Below are positions 16,448 to 25,268 of a DNA stretch of 64,000 bases, in pieces. Both the position numbers and the translations under genes were made by a program. The notes under the pieces are model-generated. The model ran no database searches, was not told where the DNA came from, and was given only the letters and a program-made list of their open reading frames with translations. Every line of letters begins with the position of its first letter. The first letter of the stretch is position 1. Source of the stretch: Shinella curvata (GTDB lineage Bacteria; Pseudomonadota; Alphaproteobacteria; Rhizobiales; Rhizobiaceae); contig NZ_JALJCJ010000001.1 of the NCBI RefSeq assembly GCF_022899935.1, forward strand, positions 1,014,053 to 1,078,052. Direction: 5' to 3'.

Positions 16448-16538
16448 ACGTGCGTAATTCCAGGCAATTCCAGGAACAGTGTGAAGCGTTTTTCCGTTTG
16501 GAATCGCCTCAACACGCGATTTTGGAAAAATCGGTCCG

Positions 16539-17921
16539 ATGACCACGTTCGAGACCTTCAAGCGCGATATCGAGCGCGCGCCCGCGGCCGGCTGGAAGCG
16601 TGTGGCACGCTGGCTGCGCCGGCAGTTGCCGACAGGGCTCTATGCGCGCTCGCTGCTCATCATCATCATACCGATGGTCCTGCTGCAGTCCGTCGTCGCC
16701 TTCGTGTTCATGGAGCGCCACTGGCAACTCGTCACGCAACGCCTTTCCATGGCCGTCACCCGCGACATTGCCAGCGTCATCGATCTCATCGAGACTTACC
16801 CGCAGGATGCCAACTATTCCGAGATCACGCGCATTGCACGCGAGCGGCTGGAGCTTATCATCTCCATCGAACCCGGCACGGAACTGCCGCCGCCGCGCTC
16901 CAAGCCGTTCTTCAATATCCTCGATGAAATCCTGAGCGAGGAAATCGTCCGCCAGATCCGTCGGCCGTTCTGGATCGATACTGTCGGCGAGAGCAATCTT
17001 GTCGAAATCCGTATCCAGCTCGACCAAAAGATCCTGCGTGTCTATGCGCGACGCAGCCAGACCTATGCCTCGAACACGCACATCTTCCTGCTCTGGATGG
17101 TCGGCACGTCGCTGGTACTGATCACCATCTCCATCCTCTTCCTGCGCGGCCAGATCCGGCCGATTCTCGCGCTGGCGCGGGCGGCCGAGAGCTTCGGCAA
17201 GGGCCAAAAGATGCCGGATGACTTCGCGCCGCGCGGCGCCGACGAGGTACGGCGCGCCGGCCTTGCCTTCATCCTGATGCGCGAGCGCATCGAGCGGCAG
17301 ATGGAGCAGCGCACGGCGATGCTGACCGGCGTCAGCCATGACCTGCGCACCATTCTCACCCGGTTCAAGCTGCAGCTGGCGCTCGCCGGCGACAATCCCG
17401 ACCTGCAGGGCCTCAACAAGGATGTCGAAGACATGCAGACCATGCTCGAGGGATACCTCGCCTTTGCCCGTGGCGACGTGGAGGAAGACGTCAGGGAGAT
17501 GCGTCTCTCGGACTTCTTCGACAAGCTGGCCATGGAAGCCGAATTGCACGAGCGCGCCTTTTCCAGCGACATCGACGGCGAGGACGAGGTCATGGTGCGG
17601 CCCAACGCCTTCAGCCGGCTTGTCGGCAACCTCGTTTCGAATGCGCTGCGCTATGCCAAGACCGTGCATGTCGAAGCGCGCCACCGCGCCAAATGGCTGA
17701 CGATCACCGTCGACGACGACGGACCGGGCATTCCGGAACGCTCGCGTGACGACGTGTTCAAGCCGTTCTTCCGTCTCGATGAGGCGCGCAATCTCGACGC
17801 TTCCGGCACCGGCCTCGGCCTTGCCATCGCGCGCGACATCGCCCGCAGCCACGGCGGCAACGTCACCCTGTCGGACAGCCCCATGGGCGGTCTGCGCGCC
17901 ACCATCCGCATTCCCGCCTGA
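16539..17921 (+). CDS. EnvZ-like sensor histidine kinase
   Basis: 460-residue inner-membrane kinase. Membrane segments lie at about residues 37-58 and 181-203, enclosing a periplasmic sensor of about 120 residues, followed by HAMP and DHp with the phosphorylated His267 (GVSHDLRTILTRFKLQL). The catalytic domain has N box NLVSNALRYA, G1 DDDGPGIPE and G2 GTGLGLAIARDIARSHGG. The architecture and PRRxW-type DHp neighbourhood are EnvZ-like. It is cognate to the adjacent regulator. The periplasmic signal is unknown; coupling to a MarR gene suggests envelope or solute stress. Confidence 0.94.
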   Translation: MTTFETFKRDIERAPAAGWKRVARWLRRQLPTGLYARSLLIIIIPMVLLQSVVAFVFMERHWQLVTQRLSMAVTRDIASVIDLIETYPQDANYSEITRIARERLELIISIEPGTELPPPRSKPFFNILDEILSEEIVRQIRRPFWIDTVGESNLVEIRIQLDQKILRVYARRSQTYASNTHIFLLWMVGTSLVLITISILFLRGQIRPILALARAAESFGKGQKMPDDFAPRGADEVRRAGLAFILMRERIERQMEQRTAMLTGVSHDLRTILTRFKLQLALAGDNPDLQGLNKDVEDMQTMLEGYLAFARGDVEEDVREMRLSDFFDKLAMEAELHERAFSSDIDGEDEVMVRPNAFSRLVGNLVSNALRYAKTVHVEARHRAKWLTITVDDDGPGIPERSRDDVFKPFFRLDEARNLDASGTGLGLAIARDIARSHGGNVTLSDSPMGGLRATIRIPA

Positions 17922-17932
17922 CGGATTTCCCC

Positions 17933-18517
17933 ATGAGCAGCTTCGATCCCGACAACCTGACATGGCTCAACCCGCCACGCGACTGCGAGCTGCGCGACGG
18001 ACATCTGCATGTTTACACCACTCTCAAAAGCGACTTCTGGCAACGCACCTACTATGGCTTCACACCCGACACTGGTCATTTCCTGCATCGCGGTTGGGCG
18101 GGTGATTTCACGCTGGAGACCACGTTTCGCGGCGCTTACGGCATGCTCTACGATCAGGCTGGCCTGATGGTCCGCAAGGATGAAAACTGCTGGATGAAAT
18201 GCGGCATCGAATTCACCGACGGCGCAAAACACTTCAGCGTCGTCGTGACGCGCGGCCATTCCGACTGGTCCGCCTTCCGCATCGAGCACGACTTCGATCT
18301 TATTTCGGTGCGCGTGACACGCAACGGCGATGCGTTGTTCATCCAATACCGGACAGATGCGATGACGGAATGGCGTATGGCGCGCCTCGCCTATTTCCCG
18401 CCGGAGTTTCCGGATGTGTCGGTCGGCATCATGGCCTGTTCGCCGCAGCGCGAAGGCTTTCTGGCGGAGTTTACGGATTTCCGCCTCGGGCCGCCGCTAT
18501 CGCGCGATATTCACTAG
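17933..18517 (+). CDS. DUF1349 protein, concanavalin-like
   Basis: 194-residue cytoplasmic beta-sandwich protein of the DUF1349 (YesU-like) family with a concanavalin A-like fold. Typical segments are YDQAGLMVRKDENCWMKCGIEF, HFSVVVTRGHSDWS and VGIMACSPQREGFLAEFTDF. Family members are suspected carbohydrate binders; no enzyme activity is established. It starts 11 bp after the histidine kinase gene and probably belongs to the same operon, though a regulatory link is not proven. Confidence 0.88.
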   Translation: MSSFDPDNLTWLNPPRDCELRDGHLHVYTTLKSDFWQRTYYGFTPDTGHFLHRGWAGDFTLETTFRGAYGMLYDQAGLMVRKDENCWMKCGIEFTDGAKHFSVVVTRGHSDWSAFRIEHDFDLISVRVTRNGDALFIQYRTDAMTEWRMARLAYFPPEFPDVSVGIMACSPQREGFLAEFTDFRLGPPLSRDIH

Positions 18518-18553
18518 GCAGCCCGGCACACCTTTGCAGCGGCTCTGCGCAGA

Positions 18554-18895
18554 TCAGCACATCTTCTTGCCGTTCGGCACCGCTTGGCCAACACCGGCCA
18601 GCACGATGGCGCCGGTCTCGTCTTCGAAACCGAGCGTCAGAACCTCCGAACGCACCGGCCCGATCTGGCGGGGCGGGAAATTGACGACGGCAAGCACCTG
18701 GCGACCGACGAGCTCTTCCAGCGTGTAATGCACGGTGATCTGCGCCGACGACTTCTTCGTGCCGATCTCAGGACCGAAGTCGATCGTCAGCTTGTAGGCG
18801 GGTTTGCGCGCCTCCGGAAACGGCAGCGCCTCGATGATCGTGCCGACGCGAATATCGACCCGCTCGAAATCGGGATAGGTAATAGTCTCGGACAT
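18554..18895 (-). CDS. csaA: tRNA-binding protein CsaA
   Basis: 113-residue OB-fold protein with the tRNA-binding domain also found at the end of methionyl-tRNA synthetase and in Arc1p/EMAP-II. Motifs include RVDIRVGTIIEALPFPEARKP, SSAQITVHYTLEELVGRQVLAVVNF and LGFEDETGAIVL. CsaA has been described as an export-related chaperone in Bacillus and as a tRNA-binding dimer. It lies 23 bp downstream of proC on the same strand and may be co-transcribed. Confidence 0.93.
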   Translation of the reverse strand: MSETITYPDFERVDIRVGTIIEALPFPEARKPAYKLTIDFGPEIGTKKSSAQITVHYTLEELVGRQVLAVVNFPPRQIGPVRSEVLTLGFEDETGAIVLAGVGQAVPNGKKMC

Positions 18896-18918
18896 GGAAG
18901 CTTCCTAGAAGAGCCGGC

Positions 18919-19737
18919 TCAGCCCGCCAGCTCCTCGGCACGCGTGCGTGCGGCCGCGATGGCCTTGTCGAAGAGAGGCTGCATGCCATCCTCGGCCATG
19001 AGAATGGAAAGGGCGGCGGCCGTGGTGCCGCCGGGTGACGTCACGTTCTGGCGCAGGCGGCTGGCGTCGTCGGGGGACTGGTGAAGCAATTCACCAGCCC
19101 CCGCGACGGTTTCCCGTGCGAGACGCATGGCGAGGTCCGCCGGCAGGCCCGCTTTGCGGCCTGCCTCCGCCATGCACTCTACGAGATAAAAGACATAAGC
19201 CGGGCCGCTGCCCGAGACTGCCGTGACGGCGTCGATATCGCCCTCGGTCGCGACCCATTCGACGGGGCCGCTGACCTTGAGCAGGGAATGCACGACATCG
19301 CGCTGCGCTGCGGTGACGCGCGCATTGGCGAAGGCACCGGTGACGCCACGGCCGATCATGGCCGGCGTGTTGGGCATAGCGCGCACGGTGGCGGCCTCGC
19401 CGAGATGGCTTTCGAGATTGGCAATGGTCTTGCCGGCGGCAACCGAGACGACGACCGTCTCCGGCCCGACGAGACCCTTCAGCGGCGGCAACACCTGATC
19501 GATGACCTGCGGCTTGACCGCAACGAAGATCACCCCGGCCTTTACCCCCTCGGGCGCGGAGGTCTCGTGGCGCGCACCGTTATCGGCAATCAGCTTGGCC
19601 ATGGCCGGCGACGGGCCGGGATCGATGACCAGAACGGAAGAGCCGGCAATGCCGCTCTTCAGCCAGCCCGCCAGCATGGCACCACCCATATTGCCGGCGC
19701 CGATGAGAACGATGGGACCCGAAATCGCAACAGACAT
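18919..19737 (-). CDS. proC: Pyrroline-5-carboxylate reductase
   Basis: 272-residue NAD(P)H-dependent enzyme making proline from pyrroline-5-carboxylate. N-terminal Rossmann motif VLIGAGNMGGAMLAGWL, catalytic-region motifs VRAMPNTPAMIGRG and TAVSGSGPAYVFYLVECM, and the C-terminal signature VTSPGGTTAAALSIL. ATG 19737 lies 2 bp after the upstream gene's stop, so I reject the much longer upstream reading. Co-transcribed with the YbjN-domain gene and probably csaA. Confidence 0.95.
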   Translation of the reverse strand: MSVAISGPIVLIGAGNMGGAMLAGWLKSGIAGSSVLVIDPGPSPAMAKLIADNGARHETSAPEGVKAGVIFVAVKPQVIDQVLPPLKGLVGPETVVVSVAAGKTIANLESHLGEAATVRAMPNTPAMIGRGVTGAFANARVTAAQRDVVHSLLKVSGPVEWVATEGDIDAVTAVSGSGPAYVFYLVECMAEAGRKAGLPADLAMRLARETVAGAGELLHQSPDDASRLRQNVTSPGGTTAAALSILMAEDGMQPLFDKAIAAARTRAEELAG

Positions 19738-19739
19738 TC

Positions 19740-20240
19740 TCAGGCTTCTCCAACCGTCTCGAAGAGCACCGCATCGACGGCGGACTGGGCGTCCATGCCG
19801 GACCAGACGACGAACTGGAAGGCCTGGAAATAGGCCTCGCAGGATTCCAGCGCGCTGGACAACAGCACTTCGACCTGACGGTTGGTGGGCTCGGCCCCCC
19901 CGGCCAAAAGCAGCGACTGGCGGAAGATCACGACATCCTCGCGGCGCCACAGGTCGAAATGCCCCATGAGCACCTGACCGTTCACATGCGAGAGCAGGCA
20001 ATGCACTTCGTTGACGCGGCTTTCGGGAACCTTGATGTCGAAGGCGCAGGCCAGATGCAGCGCCTCGAATTCCTCCATCCAGGAGAAGGAGACGTGGTAG
20101 TCCGTCCACTTGCCCTCGACGGTCATGGCGATCTCGTCTTCGCCCGAACGTTCGAACGACCAGTCATTGTTGGCCGCGACGAACTCGATCATGTCGACCG
20201 GGTTGGACTGGCGTCCGATATCCAATTCCATAAGGCTCAT
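19740..20240 (-). CDS. YbjN-domain protein
   Basis: 166-residue cytoplasmic protein of the YbjN family, related in fold to type III secretion chaperones. Family-like segments are NNDWSFERSGEDEIAMTVEGKWTD, EEFEALHLACAFD and VNGQVLMGHFDLW. E. coli YbjN is linked to motility and stress phenotypes; the molecular role is unknown. Here it is translationally close to proC (2-bp gap), an arrangement I recall as common in Rhizobiales. ATG at 20240 is taken; a second ATG three codons in is possible. Confidence 0.88.
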   Translation of the reverse strand: MSLMELDIGRQSNPVDMIEFVAANNDWSFERSGEDEIAMTVEGKWTDYHVSFSWMEEFEALHLACAFDIKVPESRVNEVHCLLSHVNGQVLMGHFDLWRREDVVIFRQSLLLAGGAEPTNRQVEVLLSSALESCEAYFQAFQFVVWSGMDAQSAVDAVLFETVGEA

Positions 20241-20562
20241 GCATCACCTTCAAGGCCGGCAGGCATGCGACATCGTGCTCACACACACGACGCGGGCAAA
20301 CCATACTCCGGATACAACACTGAATGATTGGCTCGGCACTCTGCGCAATCTGGACGACTTACCCTGCCCGAAGCTTGCGTTGCCTGTCTCGAATCATCAT
20401 TTAAAATCAGTGTATAACGGCGGAGTCACGACGCCAGCCCCTGGCTTGCCATTTTCTCCGCCCGGTTGTGGACAGAGCCTGCCAAAAAGATTCAGGACGG
20501 GAGCTTAAGGGACTCTGTCGAAAGAGCTTTTCGGGAGTGTCCACAGGGGTAAAATTTTTATT
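20241..20562. other. Gene-free region with dyads
   Basis: No convincing ORF. TTGCCT (20380-20385) and TAAAAT (20402-20407) could form a plus-strand promoter with a 16-bp spacer. TGTGGACA (20467-20474) and TGTCCACA (20538-20545) form a perfect inverted repeat enclosing smaller hairpins, followed by an AT-rich stretch. Each arm matches 7 of 9 positions of a DnaA box on its strand. It could be an sRNA or a protein-binding region; evidence is weak. Confidence 0.35.
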
Positions 20563-20600
20563 AAAAAAATCGGTTGGCGCGAGGTGAATCACGCCAACCG
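20563..20600 (-). terminator. Terminator of ubiK
   Basis: CGGTTGGCG (20571-20579) pairs with CGCCAACCG (20592-20600); on the minus strand A and seven Us follow. Confidence 0.88.
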
Positions 20601-20633
20601 AGTCTCGATAGATAAAAGCTGTCCTGAAACGGT

Positions 20634-20891
20634 TCAGGCGCTCGCGTTGAGGCGCGCTTCCAGCGCTTCGATGCGCTTGAGGAGCGCGTCGTTTTCATCA
20701 CGCGCCTTGATGGCCATTTCGCGCACTGCTTCAAACTCCTCGCGCTTGACGAGGTCCATGCCGTTGATGAAACGCTCGGCCTGCGCACGGAACACGGTCT
20801 CGGCCTCCTTGCGCACGCCCTGCGCGGCACCCGCAGCGTCGGTCATCAGCTTGGCGAAGTCGTCGAGAATGCGGTTCGCACCTGTCGTCAT
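20634..20891 (-). CDS. ubiK: Ubiquinone biosynthesis accessory factor UbiK
   Basis: 85-residue protein of the UbiK/YqiC (BMFP) family. The N-terminal amphipathic region ([26 protein letters not shown]) binds membranes and the C-terminal [14 protein letters not shown]...[12 protein letters not shown] coiled coil drives trimerisation. In enterobacteria UbiK supports aerobic ubiquinone synthesis with UbiJ. I start at ATG 20891 (MTTGANRIL) behind AGAGGG; upstream reading runs into lgt's leader. Divergent from lgt, single gene with a strong terminator. Confidence 0.85.
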   Translation of the reverse strand: MTTGANRILDDFAKLMTDAAGAAQGVRKEAETVFRAQAERFINGMDLVKREEFEAVREMAIKARDENDALLKRIEALEARLNASA

Positions 20892-21097
20892 GGTCAGCCC
20901 TCTCTTCAGGGATCGGTGGTCCTGCGGGCCATCAGCGCCCGCGCTCTGTCCCTGAGGTAGGGTCTGACGGAGCGCCTTGCAAGCGGATTCCGGTGGATCG
21001 CCGCCGGTTCCGGCCCGTCGCGGCCCGTGCATCACGATTTATCGCCTTGACCCTGCCATGTCCGGTCGCCATCTTCCCCCGCGAAAACCGGAAGACA

Positions 21098-21946
21098 GTG
21101 ACCTTGACGACTATCGCAAATCTCTTCGCCATCATGCCCTACCCGGAGATCGATCCGATCGCCTTCTCGATCGGCCCGGTTGCCGTGCACTGGTACGGCA
21201 TCGCCTATGTCGTCGGCATCATGCTCGGCTGGTTCTATGCCCGCCGGCTCATCGAGACGCCTGGACTGTGGACAGGCGAAGCACCGGCAACGCGGGTTCA
21301 GCTCGACGACTTCCTCGTCTGGGCCGCTGTCGGCATCATTCTCGGCGGCCGCATCGGCTACATCCTGTTCTATGACTTCGCCAATGTCGCGGCCGATCCG
21401 TTACGGGCCGTCCAGGTGTGGAACGGCGGCATGTCCTTCCACGGCGGCCTTGCCGGCACCACGCTCGCCATGATCCTGTTTGCCCGCCGCAATGGCATCC
21501 CGGTCTGGAGCCTGTTCGACATCGTCGCCGCCGTCGTGCCGATCGGCCTGTTCTTCGGCCGTATCGCCAATTTCGTCAACGGCGAGCTCTGGGGCCGCCT
21601 GTCGGACGCACCCTGGGCGGTGATCTTCCCGGAAGCCGGCCCTTTCGCCCGCCATCCGAGCCAGCTCTATGAAGCCGGCCTCGAAGGTATCGTACTGCTC
21701 GCGGTGCTTGCCATCGCGGTCTATCGCTTCGGTGCGCTGAAACGCCCCGGCCTCATCACCGGCCTGTTCGTCGCCGGCTATGCGCTGTCGCGCATCACCG
21801 TGGAATTCTTCCGCGAGCCGGACCCGCAGCTTGGTTACCTTTTGGGTGGCTGGCTGACCATGGGCATGCTGCTCTCGCTGCCGATGCTCGCCGTCGGCCT
21901 CTGGGCGATCGTCCGCGCCCGTGCCGCCCATCCGGCCAGCGCCTGA
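21098..21946 (+). CDS. lgt: Prolipoprotein diacylglyceryl transferase
   Basis: Essential inner-membrane enzyme transferring diacylglycerol from phosphatidylglycerol to the lipobox cysteine of prolipoproteins. About seven membrane segments. Family motifs are [34 protein letters not shown], the Lgt signature [14 protein letters not shown], and [14 protein letters not shown]. The start is uncertain: GTG 21098, TTG 21104 (GGAAG 9 nt upstream) or ATG 21134 (MPYPEIDP) give 282, 280 or 270 residues, all within family size. First gene of a close run with the MidA-like methyltransferase 12 bp downstream. The window encodes at least two likely Lgt substrates (252-aa and Kazal lipoproteins). Confidence 0.94.
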   Translation: MTLTTIANLFAIMPYPEIDPIAFSIGPVAVHWYGIAYVVGIMLGWFYARRLIETPGLWTGEAPATRVQLDDFLVWAAVGIILGGRIGYILFYDFANVAADPLRAVQVWNGGMSFHGGLAGTTLAMILFARRNGIPVWSLFDIVAAVVPIGLFFGRIANFVNGELWGRLSDAPWAVIFPEAGPFARHPSQLYEAGLEGIVLLAVLAIAVYRFGALKRPGLITGLFVAGYALSRITVEFFREPDPQLGYLLGGWLTMGMLLSLPMLAVGLWAIVRARAAHPASA

Positions 21947-21958
21947 GCGAACGCCGTC

Positions 21959-23059
21959 ATGACCACGCCCCTCGCCCGCAAGATCAAGGCACTGATCCGC
22001 ACCAACGGCCCGATCAGCGTCACGGACTATTTCGCGCTGTGCCTCGCCGACCCTGAGCATGGCTATTATCGCACACGCGACCCCTTCGGCCGCGCCGGCG
22101 ATTTCGTCACCGCGCCGGAGGTCAGCCAGCTGTTCGGCGAAATGCTCGGCATCTTCCTGATCCACGCCTGGCAGAAACATGGCGGGCCTGAGGAGGTGCG
22201 CATCGCCGAAATCGGCCCCGGCCGCGGCACGATGATGGCCGACATGCTGCGGGTCGTACACAAGCTCGCCCCGCAGCTCTATGACAGTGCTACCTTTCAC
22301 CTGATCGAGACCAGCCCGAAGCTGCGCGCCATCCAGCACGAAACGCTCGGCACTCATGCCGCACGCGTCAATTGGCACGACAGCTTCGAGGAGCTGCCCG
22401 AGGGTTTCGTACTGCTTGCCGCCAACGAACTGTTCGACGCCATCCCGATCCGCCAGTTCGTCAAGACTTCGTCCGGTTTTCGGGAGCGACTGGTCGGCCT
22501 CGATGCCGAGGACGAGCTGACCTTCGCGGCCGGCGTCGCGACCCTGGATCCGGCCGCCTTGCCGGAACACCACAAGAGCATGCCGAACGGCACGATCTTC
22601 GAGATCGCGCCGGCGCGCGAAGCGGTCATGGCGACGATCGGCGAACGCATCGCCCGTTTCGGCGGCTCGGCCGTGATCATCGACTACGGCCACTTCGTCA
22701 CCGGCTTCGGCGATACGCTGCAGGCGGTGCTGAAACATGATTTCGACGCACCGCTCGCCCATCCCGGCGAAGCCGATCTGACCAGCCATGTGGATTTCGA
22801 GCGCCTGGCGGGCGCGGCCGCAGGCGCCGGCCTGCATGTGCACGGTATGCTGCACCAGGGTGATTTTCTCGTCGGCCTGGGTATCGGCGAGCGCGCGTCC
22901 GCGCTCGGGCGCAACCGCGACGCTGAGACGCAGCAATCCATCCTTGCCGATGTCGACCGGCTCGCCGGCTCGGGCGCCGGGAAAATGGGCGATCTTTTCA
23001 AGGTTCTGGCCGTCGGCAGCGCACCGCTCTCGCTCTTCCCCTTCCGCCAGCCGGATTGA
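21959..23059 (+). CDS. MidA/NDUFAF7-like methyltransferase
   Basis: 366-residue SAM-dependent methyltransferase of the MidA/NDUFAF7 (DUF185) family. The SAM-binding motif is IAEIGPGRGTMMADMLR (about residues 82-98), followed by ATFHLIETSPKLRAIQ and the NELFDAIPIRQF segment characteristic of the family. NDUFAF7 symmetrically dimethylates an arginine of complex I subunit NDUFS2 in mitochondria; a similar role toward bacterial NuoD/NuoC is plausible but unproven. Starts 12 bp after lgt, ATG 21959. Confidence 0.92.
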   Translation: MTTPLARKIKALIRTNGPISVTDYFALCLADPEHGYYRTRDPFGRAGDFVTAPEVSQLFGEMLGIFLIHAWQKHGGPEEVRIAEIGPGRGTMMADMLRVVHKLAPQLYDSATFHLIETSPKLRAIQHETLGTHAARVNWHDSFEELPEGFVLLAANELFDAIPIRQFVKTSSGFRERLVGLDAEDELTFAAGVATLDPAALPEHHKSMPNGTIFEIAPAREAVMATIGERIARFGGSAVIIDYGHFVTGFGDTLQAVLKHDFDAPLAHPGEADLTSHVDFERLAGAAAGAGLHVHGMLHQGDFLVGLGIGERASALGRNRDAETQQSILADVDRLAGSGAGKMGDLFKVLAVGSAPLSLFPFRQPD

Positions 23060-23158
23060 CATGCCGGAAAAGGCCGGACAACATCCGGCCCGATTTGCAC
23101 CCCGCATGCCCGGTCGCGTTCCTGCCTGGCGGCCCCTCCGAAGCCCAGCCGAGAGACC

Positions 23159-23962
23159 ATGAAGGACCAGACGCTTCCCGCCCCGATCGAAAGCCCGCTT
23201 CTGGCCGAACGCGCCGGAAAAGCCGCACAGCACGGCTTCTTCACGCGCACCGGCGGCGTTTCCGGCGGCATCTATCGCGGCCTGAATGTCGGCCTCGGCT
23301 CGCAGGACGAGCGCGAGAACGTGCATGAGAATCGCGCGCGCGTCGCCCGCTGGTTTTCCGCAGCGCCCGAAAAGCTCGCGACCGTGCACCAGATCCATTC
23401 GCCCGACGTGGTCGTGGTCGATGACACCTACGATGGCGCGCGGCCGCAGGCCGATGCGCTGGTCAGCGCGACGCCGGGCGTCGTCATCGGCGTGCTGGCA
23501 GCTGATTGCGGCCCGATCCTGTTCTGCGATCCCGACGCCCGCATCGTCGGGGCCGCCCATGCCGGCTGGAAGGGTGCGCTCTACGGCGTGCTGGAAAACA
23601 CCATCGCCGCGATGGAAAAACTCGGCGCGAAACGCAAAAACATCCTGGCCAGCCTCGGCCCTTCGATCAGCCGGCGGAACTACGAGGTCGGCCCGGAATT
23701 CGTCGCGCGCTTCCTGGCCGTCGACAAGAGCTATGAGCGCTATTTCACGCCTTCCGGCAACGAAGACCACGCGATGTTCGACCTGCCGGGCCTGACGACG
23801 CAACGCCTCTCCGATGCCGGCGTTACCGCGGAAAATCTCGACATCTGCACCTATCCTGACGAAGATCGCTTTTTCTCCTACCGGCGCACCACGCACCGGC
23901 AGGAACCGGACTACGGCCGCCAGATTTCGGCGATCATGGTCAGGGCCGACGGCCAGCCATAA
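23159..23962 (+). CDS. pgeF: Peptidoglycan editing factor PgeF
   Basis: 267-residue YfiH/laccase-domain protein (COG1496). Metal-site residues are in HQIHSPDVVVVD, VLAADCGPILFCD and AAHAGWKGALYGV, with the C-terminal FSYRRTTHRQEPDYGRQISAIM. The family was first called polyphenol oxidase or purine nucleoside phosphorylase; E. coli YfiH was later shown to remove incorrectly incorporated residues from peptidoglycan precursors. Follows the MidA-like gene by 99 bp. Cytoplasmic. Confidence 0.92.
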   Translation: MKDQTLPAPIESPLLAERAGKAAQHGFFTRTGGVSGGIYRGLNVGLGSQDERENVHENRARVARWFSAAPEKLATVHQIHSPDVVVVDDTYDGARPQADALVSATPGVVIGVLAADCGPILFCDPDARIVGAAHAGWKGALYGVLENTIAAMEKLGAKRKNILASLGPSISRRNYEVGPEFVARFLAVDKSYERYFTPSGNEDHAMFDLPGLTTQRLSDAGVTAENLDICTYPDEDRFFSYRRTTHRQEPDYGRQISAIMVRADGQP

Positions 23963-24002
23963 CAAGACGCCCACCCAAAACAAACGGACGAGGGAAACAC
24001 CC

Positions 24003-25154
24003 ATGGCACTTCACTTCGACCGCGAGGAATACGCCAACCGGCTTCAACGCCTCACCTCCCGGATGCGGGAGGAGAAGCTCGACGCCATGCTGCTCTTCGC
24101 GCAGGAGAGCATGTACTGGCTGACCGGCTACGACACGTTCGGCTACTGCTTCTTCCAGACGCTCGTGGTGAAGGCGACGGGCGAGATGGTGCTGCTGACC
24201 CGTTCGGCGGATCTGCGCCAGGCGCGCCGCACCTCGACCATCGAGAAGATCGAGGTCTGGATCGACCGCGTCAACGCGGATCCGACAATGGACCTGAAAA
24301 ACCTGCTGTCCGATCTCGACCTCCTCGGCTGCCGCATCGGCGTGGAGTATGACACGCATGGCCTGACGGGTCGCAATGCGCGCCTCATAGACAACCAGCT
24401 CCAGAGCTTCGGGGAGCTTGTCGATGCCTCGACGATCATCAGCCGCCTCCGGCTCATCAAGAGCCCGGCCGAGATCGCCTATGTCGAACGCGCAGCCGCC
24501 CTCTCCGACGAAGCGCTGGATGCGGCGCTGCCGCTCATCAAGGCCGGCGGCGACGAGGCGGCGATCCTCGCCGCCCTGCAAAACGCCGTGCTCTCGGGCG
24601 GAGGCGACTATGCGGCCAACGAGTTCGTCATCGGCTCGGGCGACGATGCGCTGCTGGTGCGCTCGAAATCCGGCCGTCGTCGGCTGGAGGCGCAGGATCA
24701 GCTCAGCCTGCAATGGGCGGGCGTCAGCGCACGCTACCATGCGCCGATGATGCGCACGGCCGTGATCGGCACCCCGACCCCGCGCCACCGCGAACTCTAC
24801 AGCGCCTGCCGCGAGACCATCCAGGCGATGGAAATGGTGCTGCGGCCCGGAAACACCTTCGGCACGGTCTTCGAGACCCATGCCCGCATCCTCGACGAGC
24901 GCGGCCTCGCCCGCCACCGGCTGAATTCCTGCGGCTATTCCGTCGGCGCGCGCTTTGCGCCCTCATGGATGGAGCACCAGCTGTTCCTTTCGGGCAATCC
25001 GCAGGAAATCGAACCGAACATGTCGGTCTTCGTGCACACGATCCTGCTCGATTCCGACAGCGGCACCGCCATGACCCTCGGCCAGACCTACCTCACGACG
25101 ACGGACACGCCAAAGCCGCTTTCCCGTTACGGACTCGATTTCATCGAGGTTTGA
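24003..25154 (+). CDS. Creatinase-like M24 protein, metal site lost
   Basis: 383-residue pita-bread protein of the M24 (Xaa-Pro peptidase/creatinase) superfamily with an N-terminal creatinase domain (about 1-140) and a C-terminal catalytic fold. The usual metal ligands appear absent: the SDxTRT aspartate region reads HAPMMRT, the GHGxG histidine region reads NSCGYSVGARF, and the EPG motif reads IEPNM. This pattern resembles creatinase and ectoine hydrolase (DoeA), which act without metal, so a C-N hydrolase role on a small molecule is more likely than a peptidase role. ATG 24003 behind GAGGGAAA. Confidence 0.85.
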   Translation: MALHFDREEYANRLQRLTSRMREEKLDAMLLFAQESMYWLTGYDTFGYCFFQTLVVKATGEMVLLTRSADLRQARRTSTIEKIEVWIDRVNADPTMDLKNLLSDLDLLGCRIGVEYDTHGLTGRNARLIDNQLQSFGELVDASTIISRLRLIKSPAEIAYVERAAALSDEALDAALPLIKAGGDEAAILAALQNAVLSGGGDYAANEFVIGSGDDALLVRSKSGRRRLEAQDQLSLQWAGVSARYHAPMMRTAVIGTPTPRHRELYSACRETIQAMEMVLRPGNTFGTVFETHARILDERGLARHRLNSCGYSVGARFAPSWMEHQLFLSGNPQEIEPNMSVFVHTILLDSDSGTAMTLGQTYLTTTDTPKPLSRYGLDFIEV

Positions 25155-25268
25155 TCGGGTTATCCCAGGCACGCGAGATCCTGTAATTGACAGGGCCTGG
25201 AGGCCCACCCATAAATCGTTGCGGGGAACAGACGGGCAAAAACGCTCCAAAGGAGACGGACGACAAGG

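Noticed and set aside
20466-20545. DnaA boxes suggesting a replication origin
   Set aside because: The two TGTCCACA-type arms match only 7 of 9 positions of the consensus, and neighbours (ubiK, lgt) are not the usual alphaproteobacterial origin genes.
21401-24004. 867-codon minus-strand frame over lgt, midA-like and pgeF
   Set aside because: Antisense to three recognised genes in a row, which is enough to reject it.
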